Assembly: GCF_039537505.1 (NCBI RefSeq)
Contig: NZ_BAABAQ010000003.1
Location: 310,001 to 374,000, forward strand
Direction of reading: 5' to 3'
Length of the DNA stretch: 64,000 nucleotides
Source of the DNA: Streptosporangium oxazolinicum
GTDB lineage: Bacteria; Actinomycetota; Actinomycetes; Streptosporangiales; Streptosporangiaceae
The position numbers and the translations under genes are program-made. Positions within the stretch are counted from its first letter, which is position 1, and the number at the start of each line of letters is the position of its first letter. Positions 55,198-64,000 of this stretch are shown in pieces. The notes below the pieces were generated by a model that did not search any database, was not told the origin of the DNA, and worked only from the letters and a program-made list of their open reading frames with translations.

Positions 55198-58100
55198 CGG
55201 ACGGCCTCCCGCTTCGGCACGACGAAGACCACGGCCACCGGGAAGCGGTGCGGCTGCGGGGCGCGGTAGCGGGACGCGATCGTCTCAAGCTCGCGGTCGC
55301 GTTCCTCGGCGAGGCGGGACAAGCGGTCCTCCCATGATCTGCGGTCCTTGCGGTACTGGTCGAGCTCTTCCTTGCTCTGGGCCGCCTCGATGCGGCTGAA
55401 CAGGGCGTCCTCGTCCTCGTTCTCGGCGAGCCTGGCGCGGAGCGCGCTCTCGAACCGGGCCAGGTTGTCGGCGACCCTGGTCTGCTCGGCCTCCATCCGC
55501 TGGACGAGCTTGCGTTCCAGCTGGTCGCGCTTCTGGTCCTTGCCGTCGACGCGCCAGTCGATCGACTGCAGGACGGCCTCACCCACCCTCGGCCAGAGCC
55601 CGGCCAGGCGGTGCCGTACCGGAGCGGAGGCGGGGGTGCCGCCGGTGAGCGCCCGGTCCAGGAGGCCGCCGAGCACGGTCAGGTTCTCCAGCCGCCGGAA
55701 GCGGCCGTTCTCGGGGATCCAGCCTCCGGCGTGCAGGACCTCCTCGTGCAGCCGTACGCCGTCACCGCCGACCAGGACGAAGCGGAAGAACGCCCCGACC
55801 AGCACGGTCTCCAAAGCTGGGTCGTCGCTGACCACCGCGGTCACCCGGTGCAGGCCGACCTCCGGGTTGGAGACGGCGGTGCGCAGCAGGCGGGTGGACA
55901 TGGCGACGAGCGGGTGGTTCAGGTGAGCGAGGACCACGTCGTCGCGGACCCTGCCGTCCGGGTCGAGGGTCACCTTCTCGTCGAAGGTGACCGGGCGTTG
56001 CCTGGGCGGCTCGCCGGACTTCCTGAGCTTGGTGGCCAGCCCGGCCGTGGCCCGTTCCCAGGAGCCGGTGAGCGGCGGCACGTCGTGCAGTCCCTCGGCG
56101 AGGTGCTTGTCGTCCACATGGACGTGGAGCGGCTGCTGGCGGGCCAGGTCGAGCGCGGTGTCGACGACCCGCTTCACCTTGGCCGGGGTGATGCCGAGTT
56201 CGCGTACGGTGTCGTCGAGGTTGGCGCGGAGCCGACGGACCTGCTCGCCGACGTTCGTCTCGGCTTGAACGGTCTGGCGGGACTCCCTGGCGGCGGCGCG
56301 CTCCACGTCGTAGTCGGAGATGTCGCCCAGCATGCGCCGCTGGACGGCTTCGGCGAGCACCGCGTTGACGGAGCCGAGGTCCTCCTCCATCTGGGCGACC
56401 TTCCCGGCGACCCGGGAGAGGAACTCAAGGTCGGCCTCGTAGGAGTCGACCGCCCTCTCCCAGCCGGTGCCGACGAAGTGGCGGATGTCGGGGTTGTGCT
56501 TCTGGCCCCACCGGTCGACCCGGCCGATGCGCTGTTCCAGCTTGTTGGGGTTGAACGGGATGTCGTAGTTGACCAGCCGGTGGCAGTGGTTCTGCAGGTC
56601 GATGCCCTCGCTCGCGGCGTCGGTGGCGAGCAGGACGCGAACGGGGTGCTCGGCGGGGTCGGTCTGGAAGGCGATGCGGAGCTGCTCACGCTCGTCGGCG
56701 GCGATCCCGCCGTGCAGGATCGCGAGCCGGTCTCCGGCCAGGTCCTCCTGGCGGAGCAGCTCGGCGAGCCACTTCTGGGTGTCGCGGTATTCGGTGAAGA
56801 CGACGACCCGCTCGTTGGTCCAGTGCTCGCCGGGACGGCAGACGGCCCTGAGGTAGGTGATCAGCTCGCGGGCCTTGGCGTCGGGAGCTGAGGCGTAGTC
56901 GAGGGCCCAGCCGCGCATGCGGGTGAGCAGCGCGACCTCCTCCTTGGTGGCGGCTCCCTGGAGCGGCGCGGCCATGCCGACGGCGGCGTCCTCGGCCTCG
57001 GCCAGCGGCTCGTCGTCGAGGGTCGCCGTGTCCTCCCAGTAGTCCTCCATCCAGTCGGGGATCTCGTCGTCCTCTTCGGGGACGGCCTGGACGGTGGACG
57101 TGACGGTGCTCAGGTAGACGCCGACCGTGTGGGCGAACGCGGCGGGGCTGGAGAACAGGCGCTTCTTGAGCAGCAGCGTGACCAGGTCGGCGGCCTTGCG
57201 GCCCTTCCTGCTCCGGTTGAGCCGGACCCTGCGCAGCGCCGCGAACTCCTTGAGCAGGCCGTGAACCTCGCGCTCGTCGTCGGGGTAGAGCACCGGGACG
57301 GCGTGGGCGGCGCGCTCCAGGAAGCGCTTCCTCCCCTCGCCGTCGACGATGTGCCGCTTGAGGCGGCGTACGACGGTCTCCTTGACGGCGGCGGGATCCG
57401 GGGTGACGCCCCGGGCGAAACGCTGGTCGTCGAGGATCTCCAGCAGTGCGGTGAAACTCGCCTGGTAGCCGTTGTGCGGGGTCGCCGACAGGAAGAGCCG
57501 GTGGGTGAAGTGCGGGGCGAGGCGGCGGATCAGCCTGGTCTGCTGGGAGTCGACCGCGTAGACCTGTTTGGGCGCGGCGGGGGCGACGTGGTGGGCCTCG
57601 TCCAGGATGAGCAGGTCGAAGCGGCGCTCCAGCCCGGCCGGGTCGAGCACCTCGTCCAGCAGCCGCTGCGTCTTCTGGCCGCGCAGCCACGGCAGGCTGA
57701 CGATCGTCAGCGGATAGACCTGGAACGGGTTGGCGGCGGAGCCGTAGGTGCGGCGCACGACCGCGCAACGCTCGGTGTCGACGATCGTGAAGTCCAGGCC
57801 GAACTTCTCGGCCATCTCGTCACGCCACTTGAGGGTGAGACCCGCCGGGCAGACGATCATGACGCGGCGGGCGCGGTTGCGCAGCAGCAGCTCCTGGGCG
57901 ACGAGCCCGGCCTCGATGGTCTTGCCGAGGCCGACGTCGTCGGCGAGCAGCAGGTTCACCCGGGGCGCGTCGAGGGCGCGGCCCACCGGCTCCAGCTGGT
58001 AGTCCTCGATGGCGACGCCGGAGCGGAACGGCGCCTGGAGCGTCTTGACGTCGGCGCTGGCCACCGCGGACCAGCGGACGGCGTCGAGAAAGGCGGCCAG

Positions 58101-58376
58101 CCTCTCGGGCGGATCGAAGCCCTCGGGGGTCACGTCGGGCAGCGAGCCGCTCGGCAGGACGCGGCGGCCGGGCTCGATCTCCCAGATGACGTCGAGCCGG
58201 TCGCCGTAGCGTCCGTCCTCGACGCTCTGCAGGCTCACCAGGGTGTTGGCGCCGCTCGTCTCGACCTCGCCGACCACCCAGCGCTGCCCGCGGACCGCCA
58301 CCAAGGCACCAATGGCCGGTCCTTCCGCGGTCGCCTGCCTCGGGGGCGTCTTCAGGGGCGTCGCGCTCGTCACCAT
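55194..58376 (-). CDS. drmD: DISARM class 1 SNF2-like helicase DrmD
   Basis: 1,060 residues. The SNF2-type superfamily 2 core has Walker A DDVGLGKTIEAG near residue 147, LILDEAHHV near 259, SATPHNG, the C-terminal VVFTEYRDTQKW and QRIGRVDRWGQ near 619, and IDLQNHCHRLVNYD. The C-terminal 400 residues include long helical segments. DrmD is the helicase that defines class 1 DISARM. ATG 58376 or GTG 58373 follows GAGGAG. It is first in its operon, coupled to drmMI, and divergent from the giant NTPase gene across 508 bases. Confidence 0.93.
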   Translation of the reverse strand: MVTSATPLKTPPRQATAEGPAIGALVAVRGQRWVVGEVETSGANTLVSLQSVEDGRYGDRLDVIWEIEPGRRVLPSGSLPDVTPEGFDPPERLAAFLDAVRWSAVASADVKTLQAPFRSGVAIEDYQLEPVGRALDAPRVNLLLADDVGLGKTIEAGLVAQELLLRNRARRVMIVCPAGLTLKWRDEMAEKFGLDFTIVDTERCAVVRRTYGSAANPFQVYPLTIVSLPWLRGQKTQRLLDEVLDPAGLERRFDLLILDEAHHVAPAAPKQVYAVDSQQTRLIRRLAPHFTHRLFLSATPHNGYQASFTALLEILDDQRFARGVTPDPAAVKETVVRRLKRHIVDGEGRKRFLERAAHAVPVLYPDDEREVHGLLKEFAALRRVRLNRSRKGRKAADLVTLLLKKRLFSSPAAFAHTVGVYLSTVTSTVQAVPEEDDEIPDWMEDYWEDTATLDDEPLAEAEDAAVGMAAPLQGAATKEEVALLTRMRGWALDYASAPDAKARELITYLRAVCRPGEHWTNERVVVFTEYRDTQKWLAELLRQEDLAGDRLAILHGGIAADEREQLRIAFQTDPAEHPVRVLLATDAASEGIDLQNHCHRLVNYDIPFNPNKLEQRIGRVDRWGQKHNPDIRHFVGTGWERAVDSYEADLEFLSRVAGKVAQMEEDLGSVNAVLAEAVQRRMLGDISDYDVERAAARESRQTVQAETNVGEQVRRLRANLDDTVRELGITPAKVKRVVDTALDLARQQPLHVHVDDKHLAEGLHDVPPLTGSWERATAGLATKLRKSGEPPRQRPVTFDEKVTLDPDGRVRDDVVLAHLNHPLVAMSTRLLRTAVSNPEVGLHRVTAVVSDDPALETVLVGAFFRFVLVGGDGVRLHEEVLHAGGWIPENGRFRRLENLTVLGGLLDRALTGGTPASAPVRHRLAGLWPRVGEAVLQSIDWRVDGKDQKRDQLERKLVQRMEAEQTRVADNLARFESALRARLAENEDEDALFSRIEAAQSKEELDQYRKDRRSWEDRLSRLAEERDRELETIASRYRAPQPHRFPVAVVFVVPKREAVR

Positions 58377-58884
58377 TCACTCCTCGCCAACGGCTTCCCA
58401 CCTGCGGCGCTCACGACCCGCCGTCCTGCGACCACGGGAGAGAAAGCTCGCGGCCAACCAGTCTGACAGGCCTCAAGCGCCCGCAAAGTCGATCGCCCCG
58501 GGAACGTTCCGCCAAGGACGTGAACCGGACTGTACGCCCACCATCGTCCCATGTCCACACAAAAAATCATTGTGGACTTAGTTCACATTTTCCAAGAAAT
58601 GGTCTACGTTCCATAGATGTGACGCGGCGCACATCGAAGACAGGGTGGCGGTGTCGCCACGAAGGACCGTGTCCACCGGGCGGAGCGGTTCGATCGCCGT
58701 CGGAGCGGGCTGCGGCACGAGTTCGGGTCGTCAATCACGGGTCGTGTGCGCCGGCCCGTGTCTTCACCCCTCGCGCCCCGAAGCCACCCCTTCCAGGCGA
58801 ATGCACTTCATCCCTAAACAAGGAATCCAAGAACACGAAAGCCTACGACATCGACCAGCAATACGGAAGGGGGAGGCGTTGGCA
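58377..58884. promoter_or_regulatory. Divergent promoter region between drmD and the giant NTPase gene
   Basis: 508 bases without a supported gene. A dyad GTCCACA-n11-TGTGGAC (58553-58577) is a candidate operator between the two transcripts. The last 80 bases become AT-rich and end in GGGGGAGG, eight bases before GTG 58885. A plus-strand open frame at 58520-58945 has no coding character. Confidence 0.5.
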
Positions 58885-61800
58885 GTGCATAACTGCACCA
58901 AGAAGAACCCACACAACCATCACTCTGCACCTTTTGGTTATTTAAGTACTCAAAAGGTACTTACGGACATCGATCTAGTCGTAACAGAGATAGCAGCCAG
59001 GGTCACCGCGGAAGATCTCCTGTCGAGCGTCGTCAACTACCCCCCGGTTCTTCGCAAGAGGGTATTGCGACATGTGGGGCTTTCCGATATGCGGTCGATC
59101 AGCAAATCAGCGGCAACCAGCCTCGTGCACGCGCTCAGGGGAAACGACAGGAAGCGAAGCGCGTCGCTCACCCACGTTCTCAGCCTGCCCTTCATCCACG
59201 GATTCGAGAACCACGACGAGCTCACCGCGGAGGCCTGTGCGAGGCTGCTCCTACCGAGCTCCGCCGCCGAGGCGATGTCCTCGGCCTCCATCTTCGTCGA
59301 GATGTTGGCGAACACGAGACATCTCACCGACAACCTCGCCGCCCTCGTCCTCGTGCACATCTGCCGGTATGACGTACCGCTGTCTCCGATAGCGCTCGCC
59401 CTGCTCGTCCCCTCCTCCGAGCGTATGGACCTGGATGCCGCCGAAACGATCCGCACCGCCTGGCAGGAGTTTCGCGCGCCGCATTCGGAACTACCCGAAA
59501 CACCGATCTCGCTGTCCGAACTTCGGGACGCCGCCCGGCAGTCACTTCCGGCGGCGGCACTGGAGAATTCAGATCTCAACGGGATCAAAGAACTCGACCA
59601 CTACGATCCCGAAGAGTCCACGTTGACGACAGAGCCGGAAGAACCCCAAAAGCCCGCGACGGACAGCGCCCACATCCTCGCCGAGGATTCCGTCGAAGCG
59701 TTGCGGGAAGAGATGAGCCGTCTACGCCAGACGCTTCTGAAGGCCGCCGAAGCCGCCGGAAACGTGCAGCGAGCATGTGCCGACGCACGCCGGCCTCTTG
59801 ACCACGACCTCGAAGTGATCACGCGAAGCGTCGTCGGCTTCGACGGACTGCGAGACAGGCTCGCGTCGGCGGCCGACTCCACGATCGCCGACGACGGCAC
59901 GGTCGCCGCTCTCCAGCGGACCCTCGACCATGTCGTGGCGGCGGGTTCCCGGCGTCGTCGAATACTCGCACTGGCTCACCTTGAGGGCCCGCCCGTCCTC
60001 GAAACACTGCTGGAGGAGGTCCGTGCCGCCGCCCGCGGTGAGTCTCCGATCCTGGAGACGCTCGCCGAGCTCATCCACCTCGCCGACGACGCCGACGCCT
60101 TCCTGCGGACATCCGAGTTGCATGATCGGTTCAGGCGGGAGGCACCGGACGGTTGGGCCGCCGTGGCCTTGGCCGCGGTGCAAGGTCGGCTGACGGTTCC
60201 CGAGCCACTGGACATCGCCTCGTCCACCCCCGCCGACAGCGGATTTTCCGAAGGGGATCAGCCCGACCAGGACGAACGGGACGGCGGAGGAACACCCCCC
60301 ACGACGGACGAGCCGGAAACGCCGTCACCGACTCAGGGCGCCGCGCTTCCTCCTCCCACGGAGGATCAGGATGAGCTGGCCGACCTGGACGCCTTTCTGG
60401 AGGAAGGCTTGAGGCGGCCGGCGGAGTCATCCGTCCGGGAGCCCTCGACGTCAGAGCAGACTCCCTCGGACGAACCCGCCACAGCGGTGACCGACGGTCC
60501 CGCCTCCCCTGATTTCCCCGCCGGGCCCGCGGCCGAGATCACACCGGTGAACGAGGAGTCCGAAGAACCGGCGCGCCCCGGGATGACAACGATCGACCAT
60601 GTCTCTCCGTCGCCCACGGACCATCTGGCGGGACTTCCCCCAAAGGCGGCCGAGGCCGAGGCGGAGGCGATCCGTGCCGGACAGCTGGGCCTGGCCGCCT
60701 GGCTTCGCGTGGCAGCGGGCCGCCCCAGCGCCGAGGTCAACGCGCGACGGTGTGCCGCCATGGCCGCCGAGATGAGCGAGTTCGCCGGACGGCTGTCGGC
60801 CATGTTCACCGAATCGGTCGCGAACGTGACGTCGAAGGCCCTCGCCGAGGACACGGCCGGGCAGTTGCTCGGCTGGGCCGCGGCGATACGGGCGGGTCTG
60901 ATCCATCCCACCCCGGAGACCGCCCCGCTGATCGAGGATCTCTCCCCCGTGGTCTCCGACTTCCCCGCGCTGACCGCGTACGGAAAGGCCTTCGCCAAGG
61001 TCGCCAAGGACGGCGCCTATCTCGTGCCGGGTCTGTCGGGGAGGTTGCAGGACGCCTCGCAGGCGGAGAACAGCCGCAAAGACGCCTCCCTGGCCGCGTT
61101 GAGGTTTCTCGAGGAGGCCCCCTCTCAGACGATCAAGTTTCAACGGGCCACCGAGGTATGGAAATTCCTGCTCCAGGAGAACGCCCCTCTGGGTGCTCTG
61201 CTCGCCGTCGCGGCTCGTGACGACGAGAACGAGATGCGGAACGCGAGGGCGAAGCTCAAGGAGCTTCGTGCCGGTCACATGATCGATCGGACGATCGACG
61301 CCGCGGCCAAGGAGCGGACGTCGAACCGCGGCAGCAGCCGGATCCACTCCAGCGCGCGGATCAAGCTGGTGGAGAAGGTCAACCGGGCTCTGGACCTCGT
61401 GGCGACCTGGGTGACGGCCGTCCACGAGGTGGAGGCGCTACGCACCGACGGCTTCGGCGTTCCCTCGGTCGTCGGGGCACTGAACGACCTCCGTGCGGTG
61501 GTCAACCAGAACAGAGTCCGGGCCGAGGAGGAGCTCGTAAGGCTCGCCGAGTCCGCGGAGCCCTTGGCCGCTGCCGCGTCGGCCGCCTCGACGCTGGTCC
61601 GCGACACCCTCAGGTTGCTGGACGGAAGTCCCCCGCCGGAGTCCGAGCCCTCGATCGCCCACGTGCTCAACGGCGATCTCCTGTTCTCTCCCACGATCAG
61701 AGTCGACGCCGACACCCTGGCCCCGTACGCCCCCCCTGCCCTGAGCGAGCTCACGCCCCTGTGCGGTGGGAGTGGCCGAGACTGGCGTGCAGCCTTTCTC

Positions 61801-64000
61801 ACGCGCGCCGATCTCGGCGACCACGAGGGCACCCAAGCCGTCATCGCCGTCCTGTCCGCCCAGGGCCAGGCACTCGCGGCCGAGCTCCAAAACCACCGGG
61901 AGAAGCTCGTCTCCGCCGCCAGGAACGAACGTGGCGATCGGATCGAGAACGTTCGTGACCAGATCGCGGAGTGGCGCCGAGACGGTGTGCTCCCCGAGAT
62001 CGCCTCGACCCGCTTCTCCGCGACGCTCCAGACGCTGGCCGGTGACGAGCGGGATGACTTCGGCGTCATTTTCCACGCCTTGGAGGAGCTGAAGCGGGAA
62101 GCGGAGAAAATCCGTGATGACAGGATCGCCGTGGAGCAGGAGCGGCTGGCCGCCCTCAGCGCCGAGAACTCCAACGTTGCCGACGTGCAGGAGCGAATCA
62201 AGGGCTTCATCGACGTGGGCGACCTAACCACGGCTCACGAGTTCATCGCGCAGGCACAGGTCGGCAAGCCGCTTCCCGAACGCTCCGACGCCGTCGACCA
62301 TCTCAGTAGGTTCTTCCCTCACTTCCCCAGGGCCTTCGAGGGGATGTCCTCCCGCTCATCGAGACGGCAGCGGCCGGAGAGCGACGACTGGCTCCAGAAG
62401 CTCAAGGAGGCCCTCAAGTTCAAGAACGACGTCACCGATCCCGAGTTGGGCGACGTCCTGGCACAGGCCGGACTTTCGGTCTCCGGTATCCCCAGAGGCC
62501 GGTTCGGAGTGTCGGAATACGGCCTGCGCTTCTGGCAGACCATGTCCCAAGGCCCCAAGGCCGCGGGCAACCTGAAAAGCGCCATCGCGGCGGTGTTGCA
62601 GATGATCGGCCTTGAGGCCGACCAGGAGGCCGGCCACAACGAGGCGCAGAACCGGACCTGGGTCGCCCTCAGCAATGTCAGCACGATAGGCGAGGCCCTG
62701 CTGCCGGCGTTCGGATCCAGGATGAGCCCGTCGGGTGACCGCCTCAAGCTGCTGCTCGTGTGGAAATCCCCGGGGCCGCAGCAGGTCGTCGAATGGCTGA
62801 AGGAGCAGCCGGAGGACCAGACCGTCCTGGTCTTCTACTTCGGTGTCCTCACCGTGGAGCAGCGGCGTCAGCTGATCGCGGTCAGCCGCAAACGCCCCAT
62901 TCCGGTGACGGCCGTCATCGACGACGCCGCGGTCAGCTATCTCGCGTTACTGCCCGAGGCCAATTGGACCTCCACGGTGAGCCTGCTCGCGCCGTTCAGC
63001 TCCGCCAACCCGTACGCGCCCACCGGGGACGTACCGGAGGAGATGTTCTACGGACGTTCCGACCAGTTGCAGGAGGTCACCAGCCGGACGGGCTCCTCGT
63101 TCGTCTACGGCGGCAGGCAGCTCGGCAAGTCCGCCCTGCTTCGCAAGGCCGAACGGCAGATCCGCAAGTCCGACCCGGACCGGAAGATCATCTTCGAGAT
63201 CATCCAGGACATCGGCCGGATGGTCCCTGTGGAGTCGCTCTGGCCCATGCTCGCCGGCAAACTCGCCGCCGCCGAGATCCTTCCGCAGTCGGCGAGGACA
63301 CTCTCCGACCCGAAGGAGATCTGCCACGGTGTGAAAGAGTGGATCGAGGAAGATCCGGCGCGGCAGTTGCTGATCCTGCTGGACGAAGCCGACGAGTTCC
63401 TCAACGAGGATGCTCGGCGCGCGTTCAGCAACGTCATCGCCCTGCGCAACCTGATGAACGAGACCGACCACAGGGTGAAAGTCGTCTTCGCCGGGCTGCA
63501 CAAAACCGCCCGCTTCGACAGCCTGTCGAACCAGCCACTGGCACATCTCGGAGAACACATCGCCATCGGGCCGCTCGACCCGCAGGACGCGTTCAACCTG
63601 CTGACCAGGCCGCTGGCCGCGCTCGGCCTGCGCTTCCCCGCCACCCTCGCCTCACGGGTGATCGCGGAGGCCAACAACGCCCCCGCCCTGATCCAGCTTT
63701 TCGCGGAGTCCCTGCTGACCCGCTTGCGGCGGCTTCCAGCCCCACAGACGGCACTGCCCTACGAGATCACCCGCGAGGATGTGGACGCCGTCTGGCGGGA
63801 CAACAAACTGGCCGGCGGTTTCCGTCACCGCTTCGAGCTGACGCTCAACCTGGACAAGCGGTACAAGGTCATCGCCTACGTGGTGGCGTTCCACTCTCTC
63901 GACGCGGGCGCGGACGCCACGATGACGGCCGGCGAGCTGCGAGTCGCCTGTCAGGGATGGTGGCCCCAAGGGTTCAAGGACTCCTCCAGTGACGGTTTTC
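58885..64000 (+). CDS. Giant P-loop (STAND/AAA-like) NTPase, 3' end beyond the window
   Basis: The frame runs without a stop for 1,705 codons from GTG 58885 (GGGGGAGG eight bases upstream; TTG 58879 also possible) to the right edge. Residues 1-440 are helical (VVNYPPVLRKRVLRHVGLSD). Residues 440-585 are a disordered acidic/proline linker. Long helical and coiled-coil-like segments span 600-1,120. A Walker A GGRQLGKS lies at 1,409-1,416 after PEEMFYGRSDQL. Walker B LLILLDEADEF has Asp1500/Glu1501, and FAGLHKTARFD and HLGEHIAIGPL follow, typical of STAND-like ATPases. A wHTH-like region with RFELTLNLDKRYKVIAY closes the visible part. No effector domain is visible so far. Adjacent to and divergent from drmD, so possibly part of the defence locus; no known system name fits. 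Confidence 0.75.
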   Translation, partial: MHNCTKKNPHNHHSAPFGYLSTQKVLTDIDLVVTEIAARVTAEDLLSSVVNYPPVLRKRVLRHVGLSDMRSISKSAATSLVHALRGNDRKRSASLTHVLSLPFIHGFENHDELTAEACARLLLPSSAAEAMSSASIFVEMLANTRHLTDNLAALVLVHICRYDVPLSPIALALLVPSSERMDLDAAETIRTAWQEFRAPHSELPETPISLSELRDAARQSLPAAALENSDLNGIKELDHYDPEESTLTTEPEEPQKPATDSAHILAEDSVEALREEMSRLRQTLLKAAEAAGNVQRACADARRPLDHDLEVITRSVVGFDGLRDRLASAADSTIADDGTVAALQRTLDHVVAAGSRRRRILALAHLEGPPVLETLLEEVRAAARGESPILETLAELIHLADDADAFLRTSELHDRFRREAPDGWAAVALAAVQGRLTVPEPLDIASSTPADSGFSEGDQPDQDERDGGGTPPTTDEPETPSPTQGAALPPPTEDQDELADLDAFLEEGLRRPAESSVREPSTSEQTPSDEPATAVTDGPASPDFPAGPAAEITPVNEESEEPARPGMTTIDHVSPSPTDHLAGLPPKAAEAEAEAIRAGQLGLAAWLRVAAGRPSAEVNARRCAAMAAEMSEFAGRLSAMFTESVANVTSKALAEDTAGQLLGWAAAIRAGLIHPTPETAPLIEDLSPVVSDFPALTAYGKAFAKVAKDGAYLVPGLSGRLQDASQAENSRKDASLAALRFLEEAPSQTIKFQRATEVWKFLLQENAPLGALLAVAARDDENEMRNARAKLKELRAGHMIDRTIDAAAKERTSNRGSSRIHSSARIKLVEKVNRALDLVATWVTAVHEVEALRTDGFGVPSVVGALNDLRAVVNQNRVRAEEELVRLAESAEPLAAAASAASTLVRDTLRLLDGSPPPESEPSIAHVLNGDLLFSPTIRVDADTLAPYAPPALSELTPLCGGSGRDWRAAFLTRADLGDHEGTQAVIAVLSAQGQALAAELQNHREKLVSAARNERGDRIENVRDQIAEWRRDGVLPEIASTRFSATLQTLAGDERDDFGVIFHALEELKREAEKIRDDRIAVEQERLAALSAENSNVADVQERIKGFIDVGDLTTAHEFIAQAQVGKPLPERSDAVDHLSRFFPHFPRAFEGMSSRSSRRQRPESDDWLQKLKEALKFKNDVTDPELGDVLAQAGLSVSGIPRGRFGVSEYGLRFWQTMSQGPKAAGNLKSAIAAVLQMIGLEADQEAGHNEAQNRTWVALSNVSTIGEALLPAFGSRMSPSGDRLKLLLVWKSPGPQQVVEWLKEQPEDQTVLVFYFGVLTVEQRRQLIAVSRKRPIPVTAVIDDAAVSYLALLPEANWTSTVSLLAPFSSANPYAPTGDVPEEMFYGRSDQLQEVTSRTGSSFVYGGRQLGKSALLRKAERQIRKSDPDRKIIFEIIQDIGRMVPVESLWPMLAGKLAAAEILPQSARTLSDPKEICHGVKEWIEEDPARQLLILLDEADEFLNEDARRAFSNVIALRNLMNETDHRVKVVFAGLHKTARFDSLSNQPLAHLGEHIAIGPLDPQDAFNLLTRPLAALGLRFPATLASRVIAEANNAPALIQLFAESLLTRLRRLPAPQTALPYEITREDVDAVWRDNKLAGGFRHRFELTLNLDKRYKVIAYVVAFHSLDAGADATMTAGELRVACQGWWPQGFKDSSSDGF

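Noticed and set aside
58501..58510. Palindrome GGAACGTTCC near drmD, considered as a LexA-type box
   Set aside because: Actinobacterial LexA sites have a four-base spacer between GAAC and GTTC; this has none.
62760..63992. A 410-codon plus-strand open frame inside the giant NTPase gene
   Set aside because: It is out of frame with the P-loop NTPase sequence, is arginine-rich and has no motif.

Overview
The window is about 70% G+C, uses many GTG/TTG starts, and carries actinobacterial family sets: an XRE-DUF5753/DUF397/HATPase triad, several Ser/Thr kinases, WXG100-like proteins and DUF4132. I infer a filamentous actinomycete, most likely Streptosporangiales. No rRNA, tRNA or CRISPR array was seen.

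Region 1 (1-9.6 kb) is mostly chromosomal-type content. It holds the start of a GAF-domain regulator, a decayed Tn3-type transposase, a DJ-1/PfpI protein, a DUF998 membrane protein divergent from a TetR regulator (two perfect operator-like dyads lie between them), a two-gene TROVE/vWA plus ARPP-like operon, an MMPL exporter divergent from a MarR regulator (with a dyad), and a MazG-like hydrolase.

Region 2 (9.7-17.6 kb) is defence-like accessory DNA. It has a PD-(D/E)XK/DUF2075 nuclease-NTPase broken by a frameshift, a decayed relic of the same family in lower-GC DNA, a DUF4132 protein, and a translationally coupled pair of membrane proteins with a layout loosely like ZorA/ZorB. A DUF1801 protein follows. 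Region 3 (17.7-23.6 kb) has an EF-G paralogue, an erythromycin-esterase-family enzyme and a carotenoid oxygenase.

Region 4 (23.7-64 kb) is a defence island. It starts with a GmrSD-like DUF262/HNH protein and a helicase with a RelE/ParE-like N-terminus, then a kinase-TPR protein. All five genes of a class 1 DISARM system follow on the minus strand, but split: drmD-drmMI (58.4-51.0 kb) and drmA-drmB-drmC (36.7-30.0 kb) are about 14.3 kb apart. The gap holds a secreted trypsin-like protease, a lipoprotein, two more kinases, a WXG100/ESX-like pair, a DprA plus phosphoribosyltransferase pair of ShosTA-like layout, and the XRE/DUF397/HATPase triad. Divergent from drmD is a giant P-loop NTPase (more than 1,700 residues) that runs off the right edge.

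The most interesting items are the split DISARM locus with its cargo, the giant NTPase next to it, the DprA-PRTase pair, the RelE-UvrD/DUF262 operon, the DUF4132 plus two-membrane-protein cluster, and the TROVE/ARPP operon. All functions are inferred from recognised motifs and context; no database search was possible.
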